Source: Aminicella lysinilytica (GTDB lineage Bacteria > Bacillota > Clostridia > Peptostreptococcales > Anaerovoracaceae). From it: DNA of 64,000 nt. A model generated the notes under the pieces. The model did no database searches. It was not told where the DNA came from and saw only the letters and a list, made by a program, of their open reading frames with translations. The position numbers were made by a program, and so were the translations under genes. The stretch is taken from NCBI RefSeq assembly GCF_004362975.1, contig NZ_SNXO01000003.1, forward strand, positions 37,580 through 101,579. Reading direction: 5' to 3'. Below are positions 42,054 through 50,809 of this stretch, piece after piece; the first letter of the stretch is position 1, and every line of letters begins with the position of its first letter.

Positions 42054-42854
42054 ATGAAACAGCGTATTATTTCAGGATTATGTATGGCGCCATTTCTGAT
42101 ATTGTTATACCTTGGGAGCTACTGGCTGGCGGCCATGTGCATATTCGTCGGCTTCGTGGGAGTCAGGGAATTCTATAACGGCTTCAGAGCAATGGATATC
42201 CATCCATCATCAGCCATAGCCTATGCGGCCCTGTTCATACTTTACTTCATAAACGGTTTATGGCCGAATAATTACCTGCTGATCCTGGGATGGTTCGTAG
42301 CAGTCATCATGGCCAGTTCCATATATATGTTCAACGTGAAGAAATATCACCCCGTGGATGCCATGGCAACTATGACGGGAATAATTTACATAGAATTCTT
42401 CTCCTTCCACGTGGTACTTGTAGACCAGACGGGAGAATACGCTATTATGGTATGGCTGGTAGTACTGGCGGCCTTCGGCTCGGACATCTTCGCTTATTTC
42501 ACAGGAGTTTTCCTGGGAAAACACAAGCTTTGCCCTGATCTCAGCCCTAAGAAGACCATAGAGGGAGCAGTCGGAGGAGTCATAGGCAGCGCAGTAGTCT
42601 GCGGCTTATTCGGATATTTCGTATGTCCGCAGTTCCTGGTACATTGTGTCATCATAGGCCTGGTCGGATCAGTGATCTCCATGTGCGGAGATCTGACGGC
42701 ATCAGCATATAAACGCAAGATGGGCATCAAGGACTACGGCAATCTCATACCGGGTCACGGCGGGATCATGGATCGCTTCGACAGTGTACTGTTCACGGCA
42801 CCTTTCGTATACTATTACATCGCCATCGTGATGATACACTTTCAATTAGCATAA
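42054..42854 (+). CDS. cdsA: Phosphatidate cytidylyltransferase
   Basis: Membrane enzyme of 266 aa that forms CDP-diacylglycerol for phospholipid synthesis. About eight helices are visible, and the CdsA signature appears as SAYKRKMGIKDYGNLIPGHGG (two parts: SAYKRKMGIKDYG and PGHGGIMDRFDS) near residue 222. The start overlaps the ribosome site GGAGGAAG of the previous gene's end. Confidence 0.95.
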   Translation: MKQRIISGLCMAPFLILLYLGSYWLAAMCIFVGFVGVREFYNGFRAMDIHPSSAIAYAALFILYFINGLWPNNYLLILGWFVAVIMASSIYMFNVKKYHPVDAMATMTGIIYIEFFSFHVVLVDQTGEYAIMVWLVVLAAFGSDIFAYFTGVFLGKHKLCPDLSPKKTIEGAVGGVIGSAVVCGLFGYFVCPQFLVHCVIIGLVGSVISMCGDLTASAYKRKMGIKDYGNLIPGHGGIMDRFDSVLFTAPFVYYYIAIVMIHFQLA

Positions 42855-42867
42855 CAGAGGCAGGATA

Positions 42868-44007
42868 ATGAAGAAAGTAGCAATTCTCGGGAGCACAGGT
42901 TCCATTGGTACTCAGGCTCTCGATGTTATTGAATCAAATAAAGACAGGTTCAAGGTCACGGCACTGACCTGCGGCAGCAACGTCAGACTTCTGGCTGAGC
43001 AGATCAGAAAGTTCACGCCGGCGCTGGCTGTTTGCATGGACAAAAAAGATGCTGCGGCTCTGTCCGCAGAATTTCCCAAGGTGCAGGTGCTGTGGGGAGG
43101 TGAAGGTCTAATTACCGCGGCCGAATCTGACTGCGACATACTCCTGAATTCTCTTATGGGAATGCGTGGGCTTGTGCCTACGTATCACGGTATAATGGCA
43201 GGCCATGACATAGCATTGGCTAACAAAGAAACTCTCGTGGCCGGCGGTAGCGTCATCATGGAAGCCGTTAAAGAAAAGGGTGTCAGGATGGTTCCCGTTG
43301 ACAGTGAACATAGCGCTATATTTCAATGCTTAGAGGGGAACCGTGACAAGAAGATAAAGAAGATACTCCTGACTGCGTCAGGGGGACCGTTCAGAGGCTG
43401 GAGTCTGGACAGGCTGAAAACAGTCACTCCGGAAATGGCCCTGAAACATCCTAACTGGTCTATGGGTCGTAAGATCACTATAGATTCAGCTACAATGATG
43501 AATAAAGGTCTGGAAATGATAGAAGCCAAATGGCTCTTCGGAGTGGACATAGATGACATTCAGGTCCTGGTCCATCCTCAGAGCATTATGCATTCAGCCG
43601 TAGAGTTCTGCGACACATCGATACTGGCACAGATGGGAGTGCCGGATATGAGGATACCTATCAGCGTAGCCCTCGGCTACCCTGACAGACTGATATCAGA
43701 TGGCAGAGAACTGGACTTTTTCAAGGAGGCGGCTACGCTTACCTTTGAAAAACCGGACATGAAAGTTTTCAAATGTATGAAGCTGGCAGTAGATGCTGCC
43801 AGGGCCGGAGGCAGCTACCCGGTAGTTATGAATGCGGCAAATGAAGTACTGGTTGAGGCCTTCCTTAAGGGAAGGACAGGCTTCACAGATATAGGGGACA
43901 ATATCGAGAGGATAATGGACGAGCATGAATCGATCAGTGAACCATCCCTTGAAGATATTATAGAAATCGACAGAAAGACCCGTGAAAAGGTGGAGAGAGA
44001 GATTTAA
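42868..44007 (+). CDS. dxr: 1-deoxy-D-xylulose 5-phosphate reductoisomerase
   Basis: Second enzyme of the MEP isoprenoid pathway, 379 aa, NADPH- and metal-dependent. The nucleotide-binding start is ILGSTGSIGTQALDVI, the substrate region includes ALANKETLVAGG near residue 115 and VDSEHSAIFQCLEGN near residue 142. It shares one base with the rseP start. With ispG downstream it shows that this organism uses the MEP route. Confidence 0.96.
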   Translation: MKKVAILGSTGSIGTQALDVIESNKDRFKVTALTCGSNVRLLAEQIRKFTPALAVCMDKKDAAALSAEFPKVQVLWGGEGLITAAESDCDILLNSLMGMRGLVPTYHGIMAGHDIALANKETLVAGGSVIMEAVKEKGVRMVPVDSEHSAIFQCLEGNRDKKIKKILLTASGGPFRGWSLDRLKTVTPEMALKHPNWSMGRKITIDSATMMNKGLEMIEAKWLFGVDIDDIQVLVHPQSIMHSAVEFCDTSILAQMGVPDMRIPISVALGYPDRLISDGRELDFFKEAATLTFEKPDMKVFKCMKLAVDAARAGGSYPVVMNAANEVLVEAFLKGRTGFTDIGDNIERIMDEHESISEPSLEDIIEIDRKTREKVEREI

Positions 44008-45002
44008 TGTTAACAGCAATACTGGCAGTTTTTCTATTTGTAATAATGATATTCCCCCACGAGCTGGGCCACTTCGTCGTGGCGAAAGCAGTGGGAGTCA
44101 AGGTGAACGAGTTTGCCTTCGGAATGGGTCCCGCCATCTGGAAGAAACAGAAGGGCGAGACTTTGTATGCCATTAGGATATTTCCCATAGGCGGTTATTG
44201 CCTTATGGAAGGGGAAAATGAAGAGTCTGACAATGAGAGGGCCTTCAATAATAAATCCGGCAAAGCCAAGATAGCCGTTCTCCTGGCAGGATCCGTCATG
44301 AATGTACTCATTGCAATTCTGGTAATGATAATACTGATGGGTGTTATCGGTTCACCGACGACTACTATCGCTAAGGTGGAATCCGGAAGTCCGGCCTACA
44401 CGGCGGGAATACAGAAGGGTGATACTATAGTTGCTGTCAATTCCAGTAAAGTGAAAGAATGGAACGATCTCAGCACTCTTATAAGTAAAAACACCAAGGG
44501 AATGACCATCACAGTAAACCGTAATGGAGCGGACAGGGAGCTTCAGGTCACGCCTGTAAAGAGTGACGGCAGATACATAGTCGGCGTGACGCCGGCAGTT
44601 TCACATAATGCATTTACAGCCGTGAAGAACGGGATCATATCCACAGTCACTATGACCAGGACTATGTTCATATCCCTGCAGCAGTTGTTCTCAGGACAGG
44701 TGGCTGCCAAGAATCTTTCCGGGCCTGTAGGAATAGTATCCCTGGTTCATCAATCGGAATCATATGGATTGTATTATTTCTTCTATCTGCTGGCCTTCAT
44801 AAGCATCAATCTGGCAGTGATCAACATGCTGCCCCTGCCGGCTTTAGACGGAGGCAGAATAGTATTCGTTATAATCAGAGCCATAACGGGCAAAAAAATA
44901 ACCGACAGTATGGAGGCTACAGTTCACGCGGCAGGTATGATCCTGCTTCTGGGGCTCATGGTATTTGTCACCTGGAATGATATAGTGAGGTTGTTTCAAT
45001 GA
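44007..45002 (+). CDS. rseP: RseP-type site-2 (intramembrane) zinc metalloprotease
   Basis: Membrane protease of 331 aa that cleaves transmembrane substrates such as anti-sigma factors or signal-peptide remnants. The zinc site is HELGH near residue 18, a PDZ domain spans about residues 115-190, and the second motif NMLPLPALDGGR is near residue 275. The end overlaps ispG by 4 bases. Gram-positive orthologues are called RasP. Confidence 0.95.
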   Translation: MLTAILAVFLFVIMIFPHELGHFVVAKAVGVKVNEFAFGMGPAIWKKQKGETLYAIRIFPIGGYCLMEGENEESDNERAFNNKSGKAKIAVLLAGSVMNVLIAILVMIILMGVIGSPTTTIAKVESGSPAYTAGIQKGDTIVAVNSSKVKEWNDLSTLISKNTKGMTITVNRNGADRELQVTPVKSDGRYIVGVTPAVSHNAFTAVKNGIISTVTMTRTMFISLQQLFSGQVAAKNLSGPVGIVSLVHQSESYGLYYFFYLLAFISINLAVINMLPLPALDGGRIVFVIIRAITGKKITDSMEATVHAAGMILLLGLMVFVTWNDIVRLFQ

Positions 45003-46045
45003 GTAAACAGGTAATGTGCAGAGATGTTGCCATAGGCGGCGGAGCACCTATATCCATACAATCTATGACTAACGTGGATTCACGTGATGAAGCCGGGCTT
45101 ATAGAGCAGATAGCAAGGCTTAAGGATGCAGGCTGTGACATAGTCAGGATAGCCGTGCCCGACGCGGAATCACTGGACGTCTTCAGCAGAGTCAGAAAAG
45201 TAACCGACATGCCCCTGGTGGCAGACATCCACTTCGACTACAGACTGGCCATCGGTGCCATTGAAGCCGGAGCTGACAAGATAAGGATAAATCCCGGAAA
45301 CATCGGTTCTGCAGATAGAGTACGTGCAGTAGTAAATGCTGCCAGAGAACATCAGATACCAATCAGAGTCGGCGTCAATTCCGGCTCTCTTGAGAAAGAT
45401 ATAGTAGAGAAAGACGGAGGAGTGACAGCGGAAGGCCTTGCAGAAAGTGCTCTTCGCAATGTCAGGCTCATAGAAGACATGGATTACGACGATCTGGTCA
45501 TATCCATCAAGTCTTCAGATGTGGCCATGAATTACAAGGCTCATCAGATAGCTGCCAGGCAGACATCTCACCCATTTCATATAGGCATAACCGAGGCGGG
45601 AACAGTTCGCCGAGGCAAGGTAAAGTCTGCAGCAGGCATAGGAGCCTTACTTTTGTCAGGCATCGGCGACACCATGAGAGTATCCCTGACGGCCGACCCG
45701 GTGGAGGAAGTATATTTTGCGAAGGAAATACTTGAATCCATAGGTTTGCGCCAGAGCAGATACGACCTGGTTTCATGTCCGACCTGCGGACGCACCAGAA
45801 TAGACCTTGAAGGGCTGGCGGAAGAAGTCGACAGAAGACTTGCGGCTATGGAAGATTTGCCGGAGGGCCTGAAGGTAGCCGTAATGGGCTGCATCGTCAA
45901 TGGACCGGGAGAAGCGGCAGAGGCGGATTTCGGCGCCTGCGGAGGCGACGGCAAGGGCCTTATTATCGCAAAAGGCCAGGTAGTAAAGACAGTTAAAGAA
46001 GAAGAATTGGCAGACGAGCTGATTAAAGTGATAAGAGGAAAATGA
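44999..46045 (+). CDS. ispG: 4-hydroxy-3-methylbut-2-enyl diphosphate synthase
   Basis: 4Fe-4S enzyme of 348 aa, penultimate step of the MEP pathway. TIM-barrel part: IQSMTNVDSRD near residue 20 and RINPGNIGS near residue 97. The three cluster cysteines are in SCPTCGRT near residue 260 and MGCIVNGPGEA near residue 298. ATGA overlaps join it to rseP and to polC. Confidence 0.97.
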   Translation: MSKQVMCRDVAIGGGAPISIQSMTNVDSRDEAGLIEQIARLKDAGCDIVRIAVPDAESLDVFSRVRKVTDMPLVADIHFDYRLAIGAIEAGADKIRINPGNIGSADRVRAVVNAAREHQIPIRVGVNSGSLEKDIVEKDGGVTAEGLAESALRNVRLIEDMDYDDLVISIKSSDVAMNYKAHQIAARQTSHPFHIGITEAGTVRRGKVKSAAGIGALLLSGIGDTMRVSLTADPVEEVYFAKEILESIGLRQSRYDLVSCPTCGRTRIDLEGLAEEVDRRLAAMEDLPEGLKVAVMGCIVNGPGEAAEADFGACGGDGKGLIIAKGQVVKTVKEEELADELIKVIRGK

Positions 46046-49000
46046 ACAAGTTATTAGAGGAAAACATAAGTTGGAAGGATATTGAGGGAAGCGCCAGAGG
46101 CAAGATGGAATGCGATCTGGAGGACGCTTTCATATCTAAGGAGACCGGCGTGCTTATGGTGCGCGTAGGTCTCAATTTCGTTGTGCCTGTGAAAGATGAC
46201 AAGAGTATAAAAAAGGCTTTGAAGGCCTCCGTACCGGGACTCAGCGGAGTTGAGCTGATTTACGATTATCATAAAGATGATCTGGTCATGGACAGAGATG
46301 AAATGATCAGGCTTTTTATAGGGAGACTGGCTACTGCAGGAGACAACGCCATAAGGAACGCCATCAAGACTGATAATATCATGGTAGACGGCGATGATGT
46401 CACCGTACATTCCCTTGGGAAACTGGCTACGGACAGACTCAATAAAGATTTTGCGATGGTCTACGAGGGCAAACTGAAGGACGCCTTTGGCATTAAGGTG
46501 AATATAGAGTTCAGGAACGACGAAGAAGGATACAAGGCTACGGCGAAGAGCCTGAAGGAGAAGCCTCTGGAAATAAGCCGGCCACGTAAATCGGCACCTA
46601 AGTCGTCATCACCGGGCAAAAGCAAATCTTCCGGCACTATCACCGGCGGTCGCATAATGGGGAAAAAGATCACAGGCGAGCCTATGCCGCTGTCAGACCT
46701 GGCAGCAGACACAGGCAAAGTCGTCGTAAGCGGAACTTTGTTCAAAAAGGAAGCCAGGGCAATCAAGAACGACAAACGCCTGGTGACTTTGCTGATCACG
46801 GACAAGAAAACCTCTGCCTGCCTGAAGGCTTTTACCAAGGCCGATAAGTGGGAAGAAATGAATGATGCTTTGGAGCTGGGTGATTACATAGTTGCCTGCG
46901 GCGAGACGGAATGGAATAGATTCGAGAACTGCCTGGATGTCATGGTCAGGGATATAGAGAAATCCAGCGCGCCTCACCGGGAGGATACTTATGCCGGCAA
47001 GAAGCGTGTGGAACTCCACTGCCATACTAAGATGAGCGCCATGGATGGTCTCAACGATGCGGAACAGCTGGTAAAGACGGCGGCAGGCTGGGGACAGCCG
47101 GCAGTGGCGATTACCGACCACGGCGTTGTACAGAGTTTCCCTGACGCGGCCAATACGGCGGCCAAACTGGGCAAGAACGGTCATCCGATCAAGATCCTCT
47201 ACGGCATGGAGGGTTATGTCTTCGGTGATTCCGACTGCCACAATCAGGACGGATCTATAGATTATAAGAAGAATCCTACTTATCATATAATACTTCTGGC
47301 CAGAACTCAGGAAGGACTGAAGAATATATATAAACTGGTTTCTCTGTCCCATCTGGATTACTTTTATAGAAGACCGAGACTGCCTAAATCTCTTATTCAA
47401 GAGCACAGGGCCGGTATTATAATTGGTTCAGCCTGCGAGGCCGGAGAGGTATATCAGGCGGTGCTTCATAACAACAGTGACGAAAGATGCGAGAAAATCG
47501 CAGACTTTTACGATTATATGGAAATTCAGCCTCTGGTAAATAACAGGTTTATGATAGAGGAAAACATACTTCCTGATTACGAGGCCCTCAAAGAGGTCAA
47601 CCGAAAGGTCGTTGCTCTGGCTGACAGAATGGGGAAGCCTATTGTAGCTACGACGGATGCTCATTATGATGAGCCGGAATCGGCAATTTACAGGAACATA
47701 CTCATGGCCGGCATGGGATTCAAGGATGCGGAAAACGGCCAGGGCCTTTACATGCGTACGACTAACGAGATGCTGGATGAGTTCTCGTATCTTGGCGAGG
47801 ACACGGCCTACAGAGTTGTAGTGGAAAATACCAACAAGATCGCCGATATGATAGACGACGGCATCAAACCTGTGCCTGACGGCAAATACCCGCCGCGCAT
47901 AGAAGGCGCCGAGGATACTTTGCGCACTACCTGCATGGACAGGGCCCACGAGATCTACGGCGATCCGTTGCCTGATGTCATAGAGGACAGGCTGGACACG
48001 GAACTGAATGCCATAATCAACAACGGCTATGCCGTCATGTATGTGTCGGCACAGATGCTGGTTCACAAGTCTTTGTCAGACGGTTATCTGGTCGGATCCA
48101 GAGGTTCCGTCGGATCGTCTCTGGCTGCTACCATGGCCGGGATCACCGAGGTAAATCCGCTGGAGCCTCATTACATCTGCCCTGAATGCAAGCACCTGGA
48201 GTGGGGAGACATGAATCTCTACGACTGCGGTATCGATATGCCGGAGAAGGCCTGCCCTGAGTGCGGCACCATGATGAAACGCGACGGCTTCACCATACCT
48301 TTTGCCACATTCCTTGGATTCAACGGCGACAAAGAGCCGGATATAGATTTGAATTTCGCAGGTGAATATCAGGCACGAGCCCATAAATATGTAGGCGAGA
48401 TCTTTGGCGAAAAAAACGTGTACAAAGCCGGCACTGTAGGCACTATAGCTGATAAGACGGCTTATGGCTACGTTATGAAATACTTCGAGGAAACGGGCAG
48501 GGCGGGCAATAAGTTCGAAGCTGACCGTCTGGCTTCCGGATGCACAGGAGTCAAGCGTACGACGGGTCAGCACCCAGGCGGCATAATCATAGTCCCTGAC
48601 GATCACGAGATATATGAGTTTTGTCCCGTACAGCACCCGGCCAACGACGTGAAGTCGGACATCGTGACGACCCACTTCGATTATCATAAGATAGACAAGA
48701 ACCTTTTGAAACTGGATATCCTGGGCCATAATATCCCGTCTATGATACGACAGCTTCAGGACATGACAGGCAAAGACCCGCTGACTGTAGACCTGACGGA
48801 CCGCAAGGTCCTGAGCATCTTCAACGGCATCGAAGCCTTGGACATAAAGGATAAAAACTATAAATATACTCACGGCACTTACGCCATACCGGAGTTCGGC
48901 ACGTCCTTCGTAAGACAGATGCTGGACGACACCAAGCCGGACAAGTTTGCTGACCTGGTTCGAATTTCCGGGTTTTCCCACGGCACGGACGTGTGGCTGA

Positions 49001-49761
49001 ACAACGCCCAGGATTATATCCGCTCGGGAACTGCGACTATGCGTGAGGTTATCTCCACTCGAGACGATATTATGAACTACCTGATCCTCAAGGGCATAGA
49101 GAAGAAGACGTCTTTCCAGATCATGGAGGACGTCCGCAAGAACCGCCCTCTGAAGGACGAACAGCTGGCCGTAATGAAGGAGCATGACGTTCCGGACTGG
49201 TACATAGATTCATGTATCAAGATTCAGTACATGTTCCCGCGGGCTCACGCTGTGGCTTATGTGATGATGTCTTTCCGTATGGCGTGGTACAAAGTGTACT
49301 ATCCGGCGGAGTTTTATGCGACGTATTTCACCAGTGTTCAGGCGAATTTCGATGTGGAGACTATTCTGAAGGGCCCTCAGGCTTGTCTTGACCGTATAGC
49401 TGAGATAAATATCAAGGGTAACAACGCAACGGCAAAGGATAAGGATGATATCCTGGTCCTGGAGGTGGCTTACGAGATGTACGCCAGAGGTTATGAGTTT
49501 GCTGATGCCCGTCTGGGCGCTTCTCACGCCCTGAAGTTCTGGGTGGAGGACGGCAAAGTGCTGCTGCCTTTTGTGGCTTTCGACGGAGTAGGCGAGAATG
49601 CTGCCAAGGCGCTGGCTGATGCTTATAATGAGAAGCCTTTCGATACTGTGGAGGATGCGGTGACCCGCGCCCGGCTTACGAAGTCGGCAGTGGAGGTGCT
49701 GCGTGCTCATGGGATTTTCGAGGGGCTGCCTGAGACGGATCAGCTGACCTGGGCACTATAG
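46042..49761 (+). CDS. polC: DNA polymerase III alpha subunit, PolC type, apparently without exonuclease domain
   Basis: Replicative polymerase of 1239 aa; usual PolC is about 1400-1450 aa. Order: N-terminal domain (1-200), OB domain (about 220-310), PHP domain from KRVELHCHTKMSAMDG near 320, polymerase core with zinc-finger CPEC...CPECG near 715-745, active-site KEPDIDLNF near 768, and HhH C-terminus. In normal PolC a DnaQ-like 3'-5' exonuclease of about 170 aa splits the PHP domain after the GMEG segment; here ILYGMEGYVFGDSDC runs on directly into the second PHP half (YHIILLARTQEGLKNIYKLV). No Exo I/II/III motif was found. The loss equals the length difference. A separate proofreading subunit would be needed elsewhere. 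Confidence 0.95.
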   Translation: MNKLLEENISWKDIEGSARGKMECDLEDAFISKETGVLMVRVGLNFVVPVKDDKSIKKALKASVPGLSGVELIYDYHKDDLVMDRDEMIRLFIGRLATAGDNAIRNAIKTDNIMVDGDDVTVHSLGKLATDRLNKDFAMVYEGKLKDAFGIKVNIEFRNDEEGYKATAKSLKEKPLEISRPRKSAPKSSSPGKSKSSGTITGGRIMGKKITGEPMPLSDLAADTGKVVVSGTLFKKEARAIKNDKRLVTLLITDKKTSACLKAFTKADKWEEMNDALELGDYIVACGETEWNRFENCLDVMVRDIEKSSAPHREDTYAGKKRVELHCHTKMSAMDGLNDAEQLVKTAAGWGQPAVAITDHGVVQSFPDAANTAAKLGKNGHPIKILYGMEGYVFGDSDCHNQDGSIDYKKNPTYHIILLARTQEGLKNIYKLVSLSHLDYFYRRPRLPKSLIQEHRAGIIIGSACEAGEVYQAVLHNNSDERCEKIADFYDYMEIQPLVNNRFMIEENILPDYEALKEVNRKVVALADRMGKPIVATTDAHYDEPESAIYRNILMAGMGFKDAENGQGLYMRTTNEMLDEFSYLGEDTAYRVVVENTNKIADMIDDGIKPVPDGKYPPRIEGAEDTLRTTCMDRAHEIYGDPLPDVIEDRLDTELNAIINNGYAVMYVSAQMLVHKSLSDGYLVGSRGSVGSSLAATMAGITEVNPLEPHYICPECKHLEWGDMNLYDCGIDMPEKACPECGTMMKRDGFTIPFATFLGFNGDKEPDIDLNFAGEYQARAHKYVGEIFGEKNVYKAGTVGTIADKTAYGYVMKYFEETGRAGNKFEADRLASGCTGVKRTTGQHPGGIIIVPDDHEIYEFCPVQHPANDVKSDIVTTHFDYHKIDKNLLKLDILGHNIPSMIRQLQDMTGKDPLTVDLTDRKVLSIFNGIEALDIKDKNYKYTHGTYAIPEFGTSFVRQMLDDTKPDKFADLVRISGFSHGTDVWLNNAQDYIRSGTATMREVISTRDDIMNYLILKGIEKKTSFQIMEDVRKNRPLKDEQLAVMKEHDVPDWYIDSCIKIQYMFPRAHAVAYVMMSFRMAWYKVYYPAEFYATYFTSVQANFDVETILKGPQACLDRIAEINIKGNNATAKDKDDILVLEVAYEMYARGYEFADARLGASHALKFWVEDGKVLLPFVAFDGVGENAAKALADAYNEKPFDTVEDAVTRARLTKSAVEVLRAHGIFEGLPETDQLTWAL

Positions 49762-49877
49762 GCTGTCACTTCTGCCCCGGCTGGTCCTCGTGCGCAGGCA
49801 GTCATATAGTCTCACTCGCGAAGAATAGAATATGTCGCAAACTAGGCGAAATTTTTAAAGCTTCCTGCGGAATCTTC

Positions 49878-49936
49878 CGATGCTGACATTGTCGGAATAA
49901 CTGTACAAGTACAGTATTCCTTCCTCGTCAGCATCG
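49878..49936. other. Large two-part stem-loop downstream of polC
   Basis: The outer stem CGATGCTGAC / GTCAGCATCG (10 bp) encloses an inner stem GGAATAACTGTA / TACAGTATTCC with loop CAAG. No T-run follows. It could be an mRNA 3'-end structure or the remains of a mobile element. The surrounding 49762-50129 has no gene I accept. Confidence 0.6.
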
Positions 49937-50129
49937 ATTTCGCCGTCACACAGTGCGACATATTTGTCTATCCTTCCTGCTCGCTTACGACTATGACTGT
50001 ATCTGCTCCTGCGGAATCGCCGGGGCAGAAGTACAGCCTGTTGGTTGAAAGCCTCCTGGATTTTAGTTCTGTTATTTAATTTGTTGGCATTGTTCGCAAT
50101 GTCTGGGGTGTGCAATTTCCTGATTTCGG

Positions 50130-50158
50130 TTGACAGAGACAGGCAGGTGTGATAAGAT
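50130..50158 (+). promoter_or_regulatory. Promoter of the rimP-nusA-infB operon
   Basis: TTGACA at 50130 and TAAGAT at 50153 with a 17-base spacer, 82 bases before rimP. Confidence 0.8.
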
Positions 50159-50190
50159 GAAAAGGCTGGAAATCTAATACTGGCAGGCAA

Positions 50191-50219
50191 AAAGAGTGGG
50201 CATAACCCACTCTTTCAAT
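50191..50219 (+). terminator. Hairpin in the rimP leader (attenuator-like)
   Basis: A perfect 10-bp stem (AAAGAGTGGG / CCCACTCTTT) with loop CATAA, followed by CAATTTTG. It lies between the promoter and the ribosome site AAGAGGAA. The T-run is weak, so partial termination or control of translation are both possible. Confidence 0.6.
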
Positions 50220-50239
50220 TTTGTTAAGAGGAATTAAGA

Positions 50240-50785
50240 ATGGCAAAAGTACAAATTAAAGAATTGATTTCGAATATGGCGGGGGATTTCCTCCGGGAGA
50301 ACGGCTTGGAACTGTATAATACGCAGTTCAAGAAAGAGGGCCGCGACTGGTATCTGAGAGTCTTTATTGACAAGGCTCAGGCGCCAGAGAATGACAAAGC
50401 CCAGGCACCGGCAGACGGCGAGACACAGACCGACCAGAATGCAGAAGAAGAAGAAGAAGAATATGTCAGCACCGATGACTGCGAGAAGGTAAGCCGCTAC
50501 CTCAGCGAGAAGCTGGACGAGGCAGACCCTATACAGCAGAATTACTTCCTGGAAGTAAGTTCGCCGGGCATGGACAGAGAACTTTTTGCGCAGAAAGACT
50601 ACGACAGATTCGCAGGCCGAAGAGTCGAGGTAAAGCTCTATCAGAACTTCGAAAACAGCAAGGAATATGAGGGTACACTCATTGGACTTATAGATGGAAA
50701 GGTCGTCATCAGAGACGACGATGAAAGAGAAATGGCATTTCCACTGGAACAGGTTGCCAAGACAAACCTGGCAGTGGTCTTTTGA
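50240..50785 (+). CDS. rimP: Ribosome maturation factor RimP with acidic insertion
   Basis: 30S assembly factor of 181 aa; most RimP proteins are about 150-160. The extra length is a low-complexity acidic insert (residues about 48-76, including DGETQTDQNAEEEEEEY). The core carries WYLRVFIDK near residue 35, DDCEKVSRYLSEKLDE and FLEVSSPGMDRELF near residue 97 as in the family. First gene of the nusA operon. Confidence 0.94.
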   Translation: MAKVQIKELISNMAGDFLRENGLELYNTQFKKEGRDWYLRVFIDKAQAPENDKAQAPADGETQTDQNAEEEEEEYVSTDDCEKVSRYLSEKLDEADPIQQNYFLEVSSPGMDRELFAQKDYDRFAGRRVEVKLYQNFENSKEYEGTLIGLIDGKVVIRDDDEREMAFPLEQVAKTNLAVVF

Positions 50786-50809
50786 AAAAAGCATATGGAG
50801 GTTATATAA

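Noticed and set aside
48076..49185. 369-codon open frame on the minus strand inside polC
   Set aside because: It lies wholly opposite a highly conserved replicase; no ribosome site or known motif.
49855..50190. 111-codon minus-strand frame in the polC-rimP gap
   Set aside because: It covers the large stem-loop and the rimP promoter, is very rich in Arg and Ser, and has no convincing ribosome site. A real small protein cannot be excluded fully.
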